A stretch of DNA of 34,815 nt from Desulfobacteraceae bacterium (GCA_021372635.1 JAJFUA010000146.1:1-34815), one strand, 5' to 3'; positions 16,766-26,138 are shown, counted from the first letter of the stretch. Notes: a model not told the origin generated them from the letters alone. Made by a program: numbers and translations.

Positions 16766-18355
16766 CTATTTTGCGGCGACGGGTGTTTTCGCTTCCTGCA
16801 ATATGGCTTCCAGCCGACTTTCGGTCCTGGCCAGTTCGCCTTCCAACCGGTTCAAAAGCTCCGGAGACAGGCTCTCGGGCAGACGGTCCCAGAGCGTCCT
16901 GATCCTTTCCCATATCTCCGCCGGCCCTTCCGCTGCACCGAGCAGTTTCTCCCGGACCGTTTCGGGAATGACGGGGATGACGTCGTCCAGGTCGGGCACG
17001 TCCGTCTGGAATCCGAAGCGCGCTTTGACGATGCCGGCGAATTCCTCGCTGACCTTCTGCTCGCCGTGGATGACGTGGACCCGCAGGTCGGGATTGGTGA
17101 AACCGGAGAGCCAGTCGAGAAGGCCCGACTGGTCCGCGTGGGCCGAAAAGCCGCCGATCGTGAAAATCCTGGCGCGTACGATGACGTTTTCGCCGAGGAT
17201 CTTGAGGGAACCGGCTCCTTCGACGAGCCTCCTGCCGGGCGAGCCGGCGGCCTGGAATCCGACGATCACCACGGAACTGCCGTTGCGCCACAGGTTGTGC
17301 TTGAGGTGATGTTTGATCCGCCCCGCGGTGCACATGCCGTTTCCCGCGATGACGATGGCGGGCCCGGGAGTCTGGTTGATGGCCATGGAATCCCGGTAAT
17401 TGTGCGAGAGGATGAGCTGCGGAAAGCTGAAAGGGTCTTCCCCTTCCTGAAGATTCTGGTTCGTCTCTTCATCGTAGAACTCCGGCATGCGCCGGAAGAT
17501 GTCGGTGGCGGCGATGGCGAGGGGGCTGTCGAGATAGACCGGCATGGACGGGATCATCTGCTTGCGGAAGAACTCTCCGAGCAGCAGGAGCAGTTCCTGG
17601 GTCCGTTCGACGGCGAAAGCCGGGATGACCACCTTTTCTCCGTGGTTGTAGCTGTAATGAATGGCTTCCACGAGTTCCCGGCGGCTGTCTTCCATCGATT
17701 TGTGGTTCCGGTTTCCGTACGTCGATTCGATGAAGAGCGTATCCGCTTCGGCAATGGGACAAGGGTCCTGGACGATCAACTGGTCCTTGTGGCCGAGATC
17801 CCCCGAGAAGACGATTTTCCGGGAGTTGGATTCCGGTCCGCACCACATTTCCAGTATGGCGGAGCCCAGGATGTGTCCGGCGTTTCGAAAGCGGACCTTC
17901 AGGTCGGGTGCGATGTTTATCGTCTTGTCCTGCTGGACGGATTTGAACCGTGGAAAGCATGCGTTCACGTCGTCCACGTCGTAGAGCGGCGCGATGTCCC
18001 GTGTTCCCTGCCTGCGGTTCTTGCGCGTCTGCCATTCGGCTTCCATCGCCTGGATATGCGCGGAATCCAGGAGGAGGATCTTCGCCAGTTCGATGGTAGG
18101 GCGCGTTGCGTAAATTTTTCCCCGGAAGCCGTCTTTGAACAGTTTGGGGATGCGGCCGCAGTGATCGATGTGAGCATGAGTGAGAAAGATTGCGGTGATT
18201 TCGCGGGGATTGAACCCCCATTCGGCATAGTTCAGCGCCTCCATCTGGCGCCCGCCCTGAAACATGCCGCAATCGATCAGGTATTTGTGTCCGTTGTCGA
18301 GAAGAAAACAGGATCCGGTGACGCAATGAGCTGCGCCCAAGCAGGTGATCTGCAT
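16766..18355 (-). CDS. Beta-CASP metallo-beta-lactamase-fold RNase-like hydrolase
   Basis: A 529-residue member of the CPSF73/YSH1-like family of RNA processing nucleases. The metallo-lactamase core carries LTHAHIDHCGRIP (H60, H62, D64, H65), GHILGSA, and FSGDLG; the beta-CASP insert follows with FIESTYGNRNH, VVIPAFAVERTQELLLLL, IAGNGMCTAGRIKHHL and the C-terminal GGFSAHADQSGLLDWL histidine. All zinc ligands appear present. The final 70 residues or so form a charged coiled-coil (LNRLEGELARTESRLEAILQEAK) not part of the core. Bacterial homologues act as endo/exoribonucleases; the target is unknown here. The gene is divergent from the TetR gene and shares a 368-base gap with it. Confidence 0.92.
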   Translation of the reverse strand: MQITCLGAAHCVTGSCFLLDNGHKYLIDCGMFQGGRQMEALNYAEWGFNPREITAIFLTHAHIDHCGRIPKLFKDGFRGKIYATRPTIELAKILLLDSAHIQAMEAEWQTRKNRRQGTRDIAPLYDVDDVNACFPRFKSVQQDKTINIAPDLKVRFRNAGHILGSAILEMWCGPESNSRKIVFSGDLGHKDQLIVQDPCPIAEADTLFIESTYGNRNHKSMEDSRRELVEAIHYSYNHGEKVVIPAFAVERTQELLLLLGEFFRKQMIPSMPVYLDSPLAIAATDIFRRMPEFYDEETNQNLQEGEDPFSFPQLILSHNYRDSMAINQTPGPAIVIAGNGMCTAGRIKHHLKHNLWRNGSSVVIVGFQAAGSPGRRLVEGAGSLKILGENVIVRARIFTIGGFSAHADQSGLLDWLSGFTNPDLRVHVIHGEQKVSEEFAGIVKARFGFQTDVPDLDDVIPVIPETVREKLLGAAEGPAEIWERIRTLWDRLPESLSPELLNRLEGELARTESRLEAILQEAKTPVAAK

Positions 18356-18723
18356 CGCTGCCGCCTTTCCAGATAGGGAGAATGGTGAGGTTGAGGCGGG
18401 AACCGTTCCCCGCCGCAGTAATTCTACTCCTGCACGGGGGAGGATTCAAACGCGGTATTCCGGGGGACGTTGCCGTACCGGCGGATTTCCCTTGACCAGG
18501 GGTCGGAACTGTTGCATTCATAACTGAATGGCGCTTCATTCATCGCGAATGGCGCATGGTTTCCAGAAACTTGTGTTCCTCTTCCATTTCCCGTTCCCGA
18601 CCGCAACCGAAAAAGCCCTTCCGGGCCTCGTATCACCGCTGCAGGCCCGCCGGATCTCGATACAGCAGCACCCGACGTTCATCGAACATGCCGTGGCCGG
18701 AAGGGATGGCCGGGGGAAAAGCG
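18356..18723. other. Divergent regulatory gap with a tandem operator-like repeat
   Basis: No gene is supported here. The gap separates the metallo-hydrolase (minus) and TetR (plus) starts. It contains TTGACC at 18492-18497, a possible -35 box reading rightward with only a weak -10 about 17 bases later, and two tandem units described separately at 18516-18555. Confidence 0.5.
18516..18555 (+). promoter_or_regulatory. Tandem operator-like repeat upstream of the TetR operon
   Basis: Two imperfect units, ATTCATAACTGAATGGCGC (18516-18534) and ATTCATCGCGAATGGCGC (18538-18555), lie 3 bases apart, 22 bases start to start and 21 bases between the GAATGGCGC blocks (two helical turns). Each unit has an inner inverted ATTC...GAAT pair. 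It is a plausible TetR-type binding site controlling the fatty-acid operon. Confidence 0.45.
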
Positions 18724-19332
18724 ATGAGAAGGAAGGATACGGAAAAGCACCGACGCATCCTGGACGCCGCGGTGAGGGTATTCGCGCGCAAGGGGTTCTT
18801 CAGGGCCAGGATTTCGGAAATCGCCCGTGAGGCGGAGGTCGCCGACGGAACGGTCTACCTTTATTTCAAGAACAAGGACGATCTCCTGATTTCCATCTTC
18901 GAAGAGAAGATGCGCGATTTCATCGCAGGGGTCCGGACGGCGATGAAGGAGCGGCCCGATGCCCGTTTCCGGCTCCTGTGCCTGATCGAGAGGCATCTCG
19001 CGGCGTTCCAGGCCGACCCCGACCTGGCCGCCGTGTTCCAGGTGGAACTGCGCCGGAGCGGCCGCTTCATGAAGGATTATTCCAAAGACGCTTTGAAGGA
19101 GTACCTGGACCTGATCGGCGAGGTCGTCGAGCAGGGGCGGCGCGAAGGAAGCTTTCGGGGAGACTTTCCCGCAGGGCTTGCCCGGGGGCTGATCTTCGGG
19201 ACTCTGGACGAAGTGGTGTCGGCCTGGGTGCTGTCGGGCAGGAGGTCCGATTTGACGGGGCAGGGAGAGTATATCGCGGACCTCCTGCTGAGGGGCATCC
19301 GCCGCGAAGATCCTTCCCGGGAAGGTCCATGA
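18724..19332 (+). CDS. TetR-family transcriptional regulator of the fatty-acid operon
   Basis: A 202-residue repressor-type protein. The N-terminal helix-turn-helix is typical: RRILDAAVRVFARKGFFRARISEIAREAEVADGTVYLYFKNKDDLL (residues about 10-55). The C-terminal ligand-binding domain (about 60-200) resembles that of the Bacillus-type FadR regulators, which release DNA when long-chain acyl-CoA binds. The gene begins the run acyl-CoA dehydrogenase-thiolase-hydratase/dehydrogenase, so autoregulation of a beta-oxidation operon by acyl-CoA is the likely role. ATG 18724 is chosen (a G-rich site GGGGGA about 7 bases upstream, family N-terminus); ATG 18706 and 18688 are possible alternatives. The stop is 34 bases before the dehydrogenase gene. 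Confidence 0.88.
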   Translation: MRRKDTEKHRRILDAAVRVFARKGFFRARISEIAREAEVADGTVYLYFKNKDDLLISIFEEKMRDFIAGVRTAMKERPDARFRLLCLIERHLAAFQADPDLAAVFQVELRRSGRFMKDYSKDALKEYLDLIGEVVEQGRREGSFRGDFPAGLARGLIFGTLDEVVSAWVLSGRRSDLTGQGEYIADLLLRGIRREDPSREGP

Positions 19333-19366
19333 CGGAAACGCCGTAGTAACGGAAGGAGTGGAGCCG

Positions 19367-21226
19367 ATGAAACTGCTGCTGGACGAGCGCGACATGAAGT
19401 TTGTCCTGTTCGAGCAGCTCAAGGTGGACAGGCTGTGCGAGCGGCCTCTCTACGCGGAGCATTCGCAGGAGCTGTTTGAAATGTCCCTCGACGAGGCGGG
19501 AAAGCTTGCGGAGAAGGAGTTCTACCCTGCCAACGCCGCGGGCGACCGGGAAGGCTGCAGGTTTGAAGACGGGCGGGTATTCGTGCCCGAATCCTTTCAC
19601 CGGCCCTGGAATCTCTATCGGGAAGGCGGCTGGCTCGCCATGGCGGACGAACCCGAAGTGGGGGGACAGGGCTTTCCCTCCGTGATTTCCGCGGCGTGCG
19701 TGGAAACGTTCGGCGCGGGCAACTGGTCGCTCCTGATGTATGCGGGGCTGACCCACGGGGCGGCCCGTCTGCTCCAGAAGCACGGCCCTGCTGAACTGCG
19801 TTCCCTTTACCTGACGCGCATGTATTCCGGGGAATGGACGGGGACGATGTGCCTTACAGAACCTCAGGCGGGCACGGACCTGGGCGATCTGCGCACGAAG
19901 GCGGTCAGGCGCCCGGACGGCGCGTACCATATCACCGGCCGGAAAACTTTCATTTCCTCCGGGATGCACGATCTCAGCGAGAACATCATCCACATGGTCC
20001 TGGCGCGAACGGAAGGCGCTCCGAAGGGGACGCGGGGCATTTCGGTCTTCCTGGTGCCCCGGCTGCGCTTCGGGCTGGACGGCGCCCTGGAGGACAACGA
20101 CGTGGCGTGCACCGGCATCGAGCGCAAGCTCGGGATACACGGTTCGGCCACCTGCAGCCTCAACTTCGGGGAACGCGGCGACTGCGTCGGCCACCTGCTG
20201 GGCCGTGAAAACGAGGGCATGCGCATCATGTTCGACATGATGAACGAGGCCAGGTTCTTCGTCGGCATCCAGGGGCTGTCCCTGGGCGATGCGGCGTACA
20301 TGCACGCGCTGCGGTATGCAAAGGAGCGGGTCCAGGGAGCGCCGGTGGAAAAGATGAGAGACCCCGAGGCGGAACGGGTGCCGATCATCCGGCACCCGGA
20401 CGTACGGCGGATGCTCATGACCATGAAAAGCAGCACGGAGGGAATGCGCTCTCTCGTCTACCTCGCCGGCTATTGCCTCGATATCGTAAGAGCGGCCAGG
20501 GACGAGCAGGAAAGGGAGCTTTTCCAGGGATACCTGGACCTCCTGATTCCCCTGTGCAAATCCGTCTGCACCGACGTGGGGTTCCGGGTCTGCGAAACGG
20601 CCATCCAGGTCCATGGGGGGTACGGCTACTGCCGCGATTACCCCGTGGAGCAGTTCCTGAGGGACTGCAAGATCGCATCGATCTATGAGGGGACGAACGG
20701 CATCCAGGCGTTGGACCTCGTGGGCAGAAAACTCACGTTCAAAAACGGACAGCTTCTGAAGAACGCACTGCTGGCCATAGAGGAAATCCTGGGGAAGATC
20801 CGGAAGAATTTTCGCTTGAGGGACCTCGTGCGCATCTACGAGGAAGCGCAGGAAAACGCGGTGCAGGTCGCGCGGTTTTTTGCGCTCAAGGGCATGACCG
20901 ACGAGTTCCACGTGCCCATTCTGTACGCGAAGCCTTATCTTGACCTGTGCGGCGACGTCGGGATGGGGTTCCTGCTGCTCTGGCAGGCGCACATCGCCGA
21001 TCGGAAATTCCAGGAAATCTGCCGCGACCACCGCGTGCAGGATGAAGAGGGGCGGGAGCGGCTGCTGCGGGAAAATCGCAGCGCCGCGTTCTATTTCGGC
21101 AAAATCTGTTCCGCCCGCTTTTTTGTCAACCATGTGCTGACCCAGGCGGGAGGGAAGGCGCGGGCCATCATGAACAGCGACAAGTCGGCCCTGGAAATTC
21201 CGGATTACGGATTCGCCCTGCAGTGA
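19367..21226 (+). CDS. Acyl-CoA dehydrogenase, long form with C-terminal extension
   Basis: FAD enzyme that oxidises acyl-CoA to trans-2-enoyl-CoA, passing electrons to electron-transfer flavoprotein. At 619 residues it is longer than standard dehydrogenases (about 380); the extra is an N-terminal helical region and a C-terminal domain of about 120 residues like PF12806, as in AcdA/DmdC-type enzymes. Seen: MCLTEPQAGTDLGDLRTKA (FAD/substrate loop), the ITGRKTFISSGMHDL block, QVHGGYGYCRDYPVEQFLRDCKIASIYEGTNGIQALDL with the catalytic base E441. The ATG at 19367 is set by GGAAGGAG 8 bases upstream. It follows the TetR gene and precedes the thiolase; substrate chain length is not decided by sequence. 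Confidence 0.93.
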   Translation: MKLLLDERDMKFVLFEQLKVDRLCERPLYAEHSQELFEMSLDEAGKLAEKEFYPANAAGDREGCRFEDGRVFVPESFHRPWNLYREGGWLAMADEPEVGGQGFPSVISAACVETFGAGNWSLLMYAGLTHGAARLLQKHGPAELRSLYLTRMYSGEWTGTMCLTEPQAGTDLGDLRTKAVRRPDGAYHITGRKTFISSGMHDLSENIIHMVLARTEGAPKGTRGISVFLVPRLRFGLDGALEDNDVACTGIERKLGIHGSATCSLNFGERGDCVGHLLGRENEGMRIMFDMMNEARFFVGIQGLSLGDAAYMHALRYAKERVQGAPVEKMRDPEAERVPIIRHPDVRRMLMTMKSSTEGMRSLVYLAGYCLDIVRAARDEQERELFQGYLDLLIPLCKSVCTDVGFRVCETAIQVHGGYGYCRDYPVEQFLRDCKIASIYEGTNGIQALDLVGRKLTFKNGQLLKNALLAIEEILGKIRKNFRLRDLVRIYEEAQENAVQVARFFALKGMTDEFHVPILYAKPYLDLCGDVGMGFLLLWQAHIADRKFQEICRDHRVQDEEGRERLLRENRSAAFYFGKICSARFFVNHVLTQAGGKARAIMNSDKSALEIPDYGFALQ

Positions 21227-21290
21227 CCGGGAAGATAAAGCCGGCTTCGGACCTTGCCGCACGCTGGCGCAACCCAGGGAGGTGCATTGC

Positions 21291-22484
21291 ATGAACGCAA
21301 GAGACGTCGTGATGGTGGATGCCGTCCGGACGGCCTTCGGAAAGGCCGGCGAAAGCGGCTTCTTCTGGTTGACCCGGGCGGACGACATGGCGGTGAAGGT
21401 CATCCGGGAACTGCTGCGGCGCAATCCGGCGGTGAAGCCCGAAGCCGTCGAGGAAAACGTCTGGGCGGCGACCACTCAGGAAAAGGACCAGGGACTGACG
21501 CTGGGGCGCACGTCCGCCATCCTCGCCGGACTGCCGGAGTCCTGCTCCGGATTTTCGGTCGATCGCATGTGCGCGGGAGGCATGACGGCCGTCACCTGCG
21601 CCGCTTCCGAAATCGCCCTGGGCGCCTGCGACGTCGCCGTAGCGGGGGGAGTGGAGCACATGGGGCATCATCCGATGGGTGCGACCGCCGATCCGAACCC
21701 GCGTTTCCTGGCCGAGAGGATCGTATCCGAAGATGCGCTGATCATGGGAAAAACCGCTGAAAACCTGCACGATATGTTTCCGGAGATCACGCGGGAGATG
21801 GCCGACGAGTATGCATTCCATTCGCAGAGGAAGGCGGCCGGAGCGATTGCGGAGGGCATCATCCGGAAAATGATCGCCCCGATGACCGTGTATACGAAGG
21901 AAGGCTGGGTGGTCGCGAACAGGGACCAGCAGCCCCGGCCGGATACGACCGTCGAGGGGCTGAAGGCGCTTGGATCGCCTTTTCGGCCCAAGGGGAAGGT
22001 GACTGCGGGAAACTCGTCCGGGTTGAACGACGGCGCCTGCGGCGCGCTGCTCATGAGCGCCGACAGGGCGAGAGACCTGGGCGTGAAGCCCCGCATGCGC
22101 CTGGTGGGATACGCCTACGCCGGAGTGAAACCCGAAGTCATGGGCTACGGGCCGATCCCATCCACGAAAAAGGTTTTCTCCAGGACCGGCCTGTCGATGG
22201 ATGACATGGGCCTTATCGAGTTGAACGAAGCCTTCGCCGTTCAATGCCTGGTCTTCATGAAAGAGTTCGGCTTGAAGATGCCCGACGACGAACGGCTCAA
22301 CCCTCTCGGCGGAGCCATCGCCTTCGGACACCCTCTGGCATCGTCCGGGCCGCGCCTGATGATGCACCTCATGCATCTCTTCGCCGGCCGTCCGGACGTG
22401 CGCTACGGACTGACGGCTCTTTGCGTCGGACTGGGGCAGGGCGGATCGGTGATCTGGGAGAACCTGGAGGGGAGGGAATCCTGA
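21291..22484 (+). CDS. Acetyl-CoA C-acyltransferase (3-ketoacyl-CoA thiolase)
   Basis: Thiolase that cleaves 3-ketoacyl-CoA with CoA to give acetyl-CoA and a shortened acyl-CoA, the last step of beta-oxidation. It has 397 residues. The nucleophilic cysteine is C94 in DRMCAGGMTAV; the GHPLASSGPR histidine and the second cysteine in LCVGLGQGGS near the C-terminus complete the catalytic set; NEAFAVQ is also present. Degradative rather than biosynthetic use is inferred from its operon partners. The ATG at 21291 is chosen since AGGGAGG ends 8 bases upstream. It starts 64 bases after the dehydrogenase gene. Confidence 0.94.
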   Translation: MNARDVVMVDAVRTAFGKAGESGFFWLTRADDMAVKVIRELLRRNPAVKPEAVEENVWAATTQEKDQGLTLGRTSAILAGLPESCSGFSVDRMCAGGMTAVTCAASEIALGACDVAVAGGVEHMGHHPMGATADPNPRFLAERIVSEDALIMGKTAENLHDMFPEITREMADEYAFHSQRKAAGAIAEGIIRKMIAPMTVYTKEGWVVANRDQQPRPDTTVEGLKALGSPFRPKGKVTAGNSSGLNDGACGALLMSADRARDLGVKPRMRLVGYAYAGVKPEVMGYGPIPSTKKVFSRTGLSMDDMGLIELNEAFAVQCLVFMKEFGLKMPDDERLNPLGGAIAFGHPLASSGPRLMMHLMHLFAGRPDVRYGLTALCVGLGQGGSVIWENLEGRES

Positions 22485-22631
22485 GACGGGACGCAGAAAG
22501 CCGGGAGGGGCCACTGTGCTTTCCGACCCGGTCCAGTCCGCGGATTCAGCGGAGGAACGCGGACGTTCCGGCGTGTCCGAAAGAATCGGCATACCCGGGA
22601 CCGCGTATCAGCGAAAGGAAAGGGGAATGAA

Positions 22632-24677
22632 ATGGCCGAGCCGGTAACGCGATTCTTCAACCGCTATTACGATTCACCCTGCGGAAAGATCGCCATTCTC
22701 ACGATGGACAACGGTCAGGACTACAAGAAGCCCAACACGTTCAGCGAAGCCGCCTTCAGGTCCCTCAACGACGCGGTGGACCGCATCCTGGCCCAGGGGG
22801 GTGTGAAAGGGCTGATGCTGACCGGGAAACCCTACGTATTCGCCGCGGGCGCCGACCTGACGGAGGTGCCCGGCATCAACACCTTTGAGCGCGGCTGCCA
22901 GGTCGGGCGGTTTGGGCACGGGGTCATGAAGCGGATCATGGACCTTCCTTTCCCGACCCTGGCGGCGATCAACGGAGTCGCCCTCGGCGGAGGCCTGGAG
23001 ATCGCTCTCTACTGCAAGTACCGGACGGTTGCGGCCGACGTCCAGGCGATCGGGTTTCCGGAATGCTTTCTGGGACTCGTTCCGGGCTGGGGAGGGTGTA
23101 CCCTGGCCACGAAGCTTCTCGGCCCGGAGAAAGCCTTACAGCTCATCATCCACAACGCCCTGAACCAGAACCGGATGCTGTCCGGGCTGGAGGCCTTCCG
23201 GATGGGCCTCGCCGATCGGGTCTACGGGGGGGGCGAGTTCCTGGACGACTCGCTGCGTTTTTTGCAGGGCCTTCTGTCGGGCGAGGAGCGGGTCGACCGC
23301 GGTGAAATTCCTCCCGGAAATGCGGAAGAAGCGTTCGCCAGGGCCAGGTCCTTCGTGGACGACAGGGTCCACGGAGCGGCACCAGCCCCCTACCGGGCGA
23401 TAGAACTCATCAGGGGGGGCTGCTCGTGGCCGGTCGAAGAGGGCTTCGAGCAGGAGAACAAGGCTCTTGGGGACCTCATCAAGACGCGGCAGTGCAAGGC
23501 GTCCATCTACTCGTTTGACCTGGTGAACCGCCATGCCAGGCGGCCGAAGGGGGTTCCGGAAGTCGGGCCGAAAGCGGTCGGGAAGGTCGGAATCATCGGG
23601 GCGGGTTTGATGGCCTCGCAGCTGGCGCAGCTTTTCGTTCACAGGCTCGGTGTTCCCGTCGTCATGAAGGATGTGCGCCGGGACCTTGTGGATGGCGGAT
23701 GTTCGCGGGTATTCCAGGCTTTTGCAAAGATGGTGGAGAAGGGCAGGCTTTCCGAAGCCGGGGCGCGCCGTCTTTTCGGGCTTCTCGAAGGCACTGTGGA
23801 CTACACGGGCTTTTCGGACTGTGACTTCGTGATCGAGGCGGTATTCGAGAAGCTGGAGGTCAAGAGGCAGGTGTTTGCCGAAGCGGAGGGATGGCTGCGG
23901 CCCGACGCGATCCTCGCCACGAACACTTCCTCCCTGAGCGTGACGGAAATCGCCGCCGGTTTGAAACATCCGGAAAGGGTGGTCGGTTTCCACTTCTTCA
24001 ACCCGGTGGCCGTACTGCCCCTTGTGGAGATCGTACGGGCGAAGCAAACCGGCGACATGGCCCTGGCCACCGCGTTCGACCTGGCGAAATCCCTCAGGAA
24101 GACGGGGGTCCTGGTGAAGGATTCCCCCGCGTTTCTGGTCAACAGGATACTCCTGAGAATGCTCGTCGACTGCCTGGCTCTCGTGGACGAGGGGGCCGGC
24201 TTCCAGCAGGTCGACGAAGCGATGCTGGCGCTGGGCCTTCCCATGGCACCTTTCGATCTGCTGGCCATGGTGGGATTGCCCGTGGCCCTGCACGTGATGG
24301 AAACCCTGCATCGTGCGTTCGGCCCGGAACGTTTTCCCCTGAGCGAAAACATGGCGGCCCTGGTGAACGCCGGGAAAACGGGCGTCTACCTGGCGGGCGG
24401 CGGCCTGAAAAGGGTCGACCCGGAAGTGGAAGCCCTCTGGAACAGGTCCGGCTCCGGAGAATTCCAGGCAGAGGAAATCCAGGAGCGGGTTTTGGCCGGC
24501 CTGGCGCGCGAAACGGACCTGGTTCTCAGGGAGAAGGTCGTGGAGAGTTCGAGGGAAGTGGACCTCGCCATGATCCTGGGGGCCGGCTGGCCCTTTTTTA
24601 TGGGCGGCATCACGATGTACCTGGACCTTGTCGGGATCACCCCCAAGGTGCTCCAGAAGGTCTTCTTCAGCTTTTAA
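22632..24677 (+). CDS. Fused enoyl-CoA hydratase / 3-hydroxyacyl-CoA dehydrogenase (FadB/FadJ-like)
   Basis: Bifunctional beta-oxidation protein of 681 residues. The crotonase-type hydratase domain (about 1-190) has NGVALGGGLEIAL and GFPECFLGLVPGWGG, which hold both catalytic glutamates. The dehydrogenase part begins near residue 315 with the NAD motif GIIGAGLMASQLAQ and carries VVGFHFFNPVAVLPLVEIV with the catalytic histidine, then the C-terminal helical domain. It is a little shorter than E. coli FadB/FadJ (about 715-730). Together with the preceding dehydrogenase and thiolase it supplies every step of a beta-oxidation turn. An unusual feature is a large gap (147 bases) before it; an AAGGGG site 7 bases upstream of ATG 22632 supports the start. 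Confidence 0.93.
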   Translation: MAEPVTRFFNRYYDSPCGKIAILTMDNGQDYKKPNTFSEAAFRSLNDAVDRILAQGGVKGLMLTGKPYVFAAGADLTEVPGINTFERGCQVGRFGHGVMKRIMDLPFPTLAAINGVALGGGLEIALYCKYRTVAADVQAIGFPECFLGLVPGWGGCTLATKLLGPEKALQLIIHNALNQNRMLSGLEAFRMGLADRVYGGGEFLDDSLRFLQGLLSGEERVDRGEIPPGNAEEAFARARSFVDDRVHGAAPAPYRAIELIRGGCSWPVEEGFEQENKALGDLIKTRQCKASIYSFDLVNRHARRPKGVPEVGPKAVGKVGIIGAGLMASQLAQLFVHRLGVPVVMKDVRRDLVDGGCSRVFQAFAKMVEKGRLSEAGARRLFGLLEGTVDYTGFSDCDFVIEAVFEKLEVKRQVFAEAEGWLRPDAILATNTSSLSVTEIAAGLKHPERVVGFHFFNPVAVLPLVEIVRAKQTGDMALATAFDLAKSLRKTGVLVKDSPAFLVNRILLRMLVDCLALVDEGAGFQQVDEAMLALGLPMAPFDLLAMVGLPVALHVMETLHRAFGPERFPLSENMAALVNAGKTGVYLAGGGLKRVDPEVEALWNRSGSGEFQAEEIQERVLAGLARETDLVLREKVVESSREVDLAMILGAGWPFFMGGITMYLDLVGITPKVLQKVFFSF

Positions 24678-25583
24678 AAGGGTGTACGGTGCGGGTGGGG
24701 AAAACGCCGCCCGCACCGCTGCCGCTCCGAATCCTTTCGGCTTTCCCTGGAAGCCGCCCCGAATACTTTCCCACCAGGAACACAACCGCCGATGCCTTCG
24801 GGTTTTCCGGCGGACCGCAGGAATCCCGACGAAGGGACAGGAATCTCCGAAAACGGTGGAACGCTTTCTTCATGCAGGTCTTGAGGGCTTTTGCACCGGG
24901 CTGGGCCGGCATCGGGCGTTCGCGTGGAGTGCGAACCGCAGGAAGACAAACGGGATGTGCGTCAATGGATGCAGCCCGGAGTGTATGTGAAGAGCCCCGG
25001 GGAGGATGGATCGAATATGCGGTTCGAGAGCATTCCGGCTTTTCAACGGTGAAAAGGGGGCGCACGTATATTGAATATCTTTCCGGGACATAGAATTCCG
25101 CTGGAAGCGTAGGAATCTCTGCCGACATGAAATCCTGGAAGCTCGGAAGAGTTCGGATTGTGGAGGAGTGGAGAACCGGGGAAAGGGTTATGCCGCCTGG
25201 AGCATATGAATGAATCGGGAGGATTTCCGTTTATTCTTGCCGAAAGCGTTTTCAGGCGTATGAACAAAGGGCCTGAAAGGGTCGCGCTCTCGGGTGATAG
25301 CGTGCATGTTGGTGGATTTTCCTGAAAATACAGAAACAAGAACAAATGAATATTGCGTAAATTAAATATCTGTGAAATAAGGATATTGCAAAAGCTGAGG
25401 TGAATAGTTACATATTGGTGGTGGAGTTGCTATTAATCAACTGTATTCTTTTTAGGGCTGCGTTCAAGGATTTTCCTGAGTCTCCGACCTCTTTCGTTAC
25501 TGATGGTTGGCGCCCTTCATAATCCGCGCGACATATTTTTACTGTTTTGACGTTAACCTCTATTTCACGGGAGTGAAAAGATT
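24678..25583. other. Long gene-free region before the MucR-like gene
   Basis: No gene is supported in these 906 bases. A GC-rich hairpin (24687-24718) follows the beta-oxidation operon. From about 24720 to 25320 there are only short frames with no recognisable domains or good ribosome sites. From about 25330 the base composition drops sharply to AT-rich, and this stays until the MucR-like start, which suits a promoter/regulatory region or nucleoid-protein binding. No tRNA or known riboswitch is apparent. Confidence 0.55.
24687..24718 (+). terminator. GC-rich hairpin after the beta-oxidation operon
   Basis: CGGTGCGGG (24687-24695) pairs perfectly with CCCGCACCG (24710-24718) around a 14-base loop, starting about 10 bases after the last stop codon. 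It lacks a T-run, so it is a possible but not classic terminator. Confidence 0.4.
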
Positions 25584-26138
25584 ATGGCAAAAAAACTACT
25601 GGAAATTGCGGCCGAAATCGTTTCGTCACAAGTCACGACAAGCTCGATGTCTTCGGAGGAAATCGCGGCGTCCTTGCAGAAGGTGTTCCTGACGCTCCAG
25701 GCGATGCAGAAGTCGGAAACGGATGGGACTCCGCTGGATCTGCCGGTCCTGGCAGCCGCTCCTACGGAAGAAGAGGGCGAGGAAAAGGTCGCGCCGGAGG
25801 ATTCCATCAGGGAAGACAAGATCGTCTGCATCGAATGCGGCCTGGAAATGAGACAGCTTACGGCAAAACACTTGGGGTCGCATGGGCTTACTCCAAAGGA
25901 ATATAAGAAGAAATACGGTTTCCCGATGAAAACCCCGCTTTCCGCCAGGTCCCTTACCAAGGCCAGGAGCAAGGCGGCGAAAAAGCGGGGACTGCCTGCA
26001 AATCTCGTCAAATTCCAGGAGACGAGAAAGCAGCAGAAGGCTGAATCGTCCCTGCCCGAGGGCGGTTCCGAAGGGAGTGGCCTAGAAGGCGGCGTTTCCT
26101 CGCAGAAGAAGGCCAAAAAGTCGAGCAAGCAGGACTGA
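25584..26138 (+). CDS. MucR/Ros-family zinc-finger transcriptional regulator
   Basis: A 184-residue DNA-binding protein. Residues 1-45 form an N-terminal helical part (LLEIAAEIVSSQVTTSSMSSEEIAASLQKVF) that in MucR proteins mediates oligomerisation; the zinc finger is CIECGLEMRQLTAKHLGSH (CxxC and HxxxH), followed by GLTPKEYKKKYGFPMKTPLSARSL, the Ros/MucR signature. The tail of about 45 residues is Lys/Ser/Gln-rich and probably disordered. MucR proteins bind AT-rich promoters as H-NS-like regulators of surface polysaccharide, motility and secretion genes. The gene stands alone, preceded by a long AT-rich region that may itself be its target. Confidence 0.9.
   Translation: MAKKLLEIAAEIVSSQVTTSSMSSEEIAASLQKVFLTLQAMQKSETDGTPLDLPVLAAAPTEEEGEEKVAPEDSIREDKIVCIECGLEMRQLTAKHLGSHGLTPKEYKKKYGFPMKTPLSARSLTKARSKAAKKRGLPANLVKFQETRKQQKAESSLPEGGSEGSGLEGGVSSQKKAKKSSKQD

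Noticed and set aside
19067..21475. An 802-codon open frame on the minus strand opposite the acyl-CoA dehydrogenase gene
   Set aside because: Long antisense frames are expected from third-position GC bias; the plus-strand gene has catalytic motifs and a ribosome site, the antisense frame has Arg/His/Gly-rich content with no domain.
24667..25128. A 153-codon minus-strand frame in the gap after the beta-oxidation operon
   Set aside because: It overlaps the terminator-like hairpin and the end of the upstream gene, is Arg/Pro/Ser-rich without motif, and has no ribosome site.
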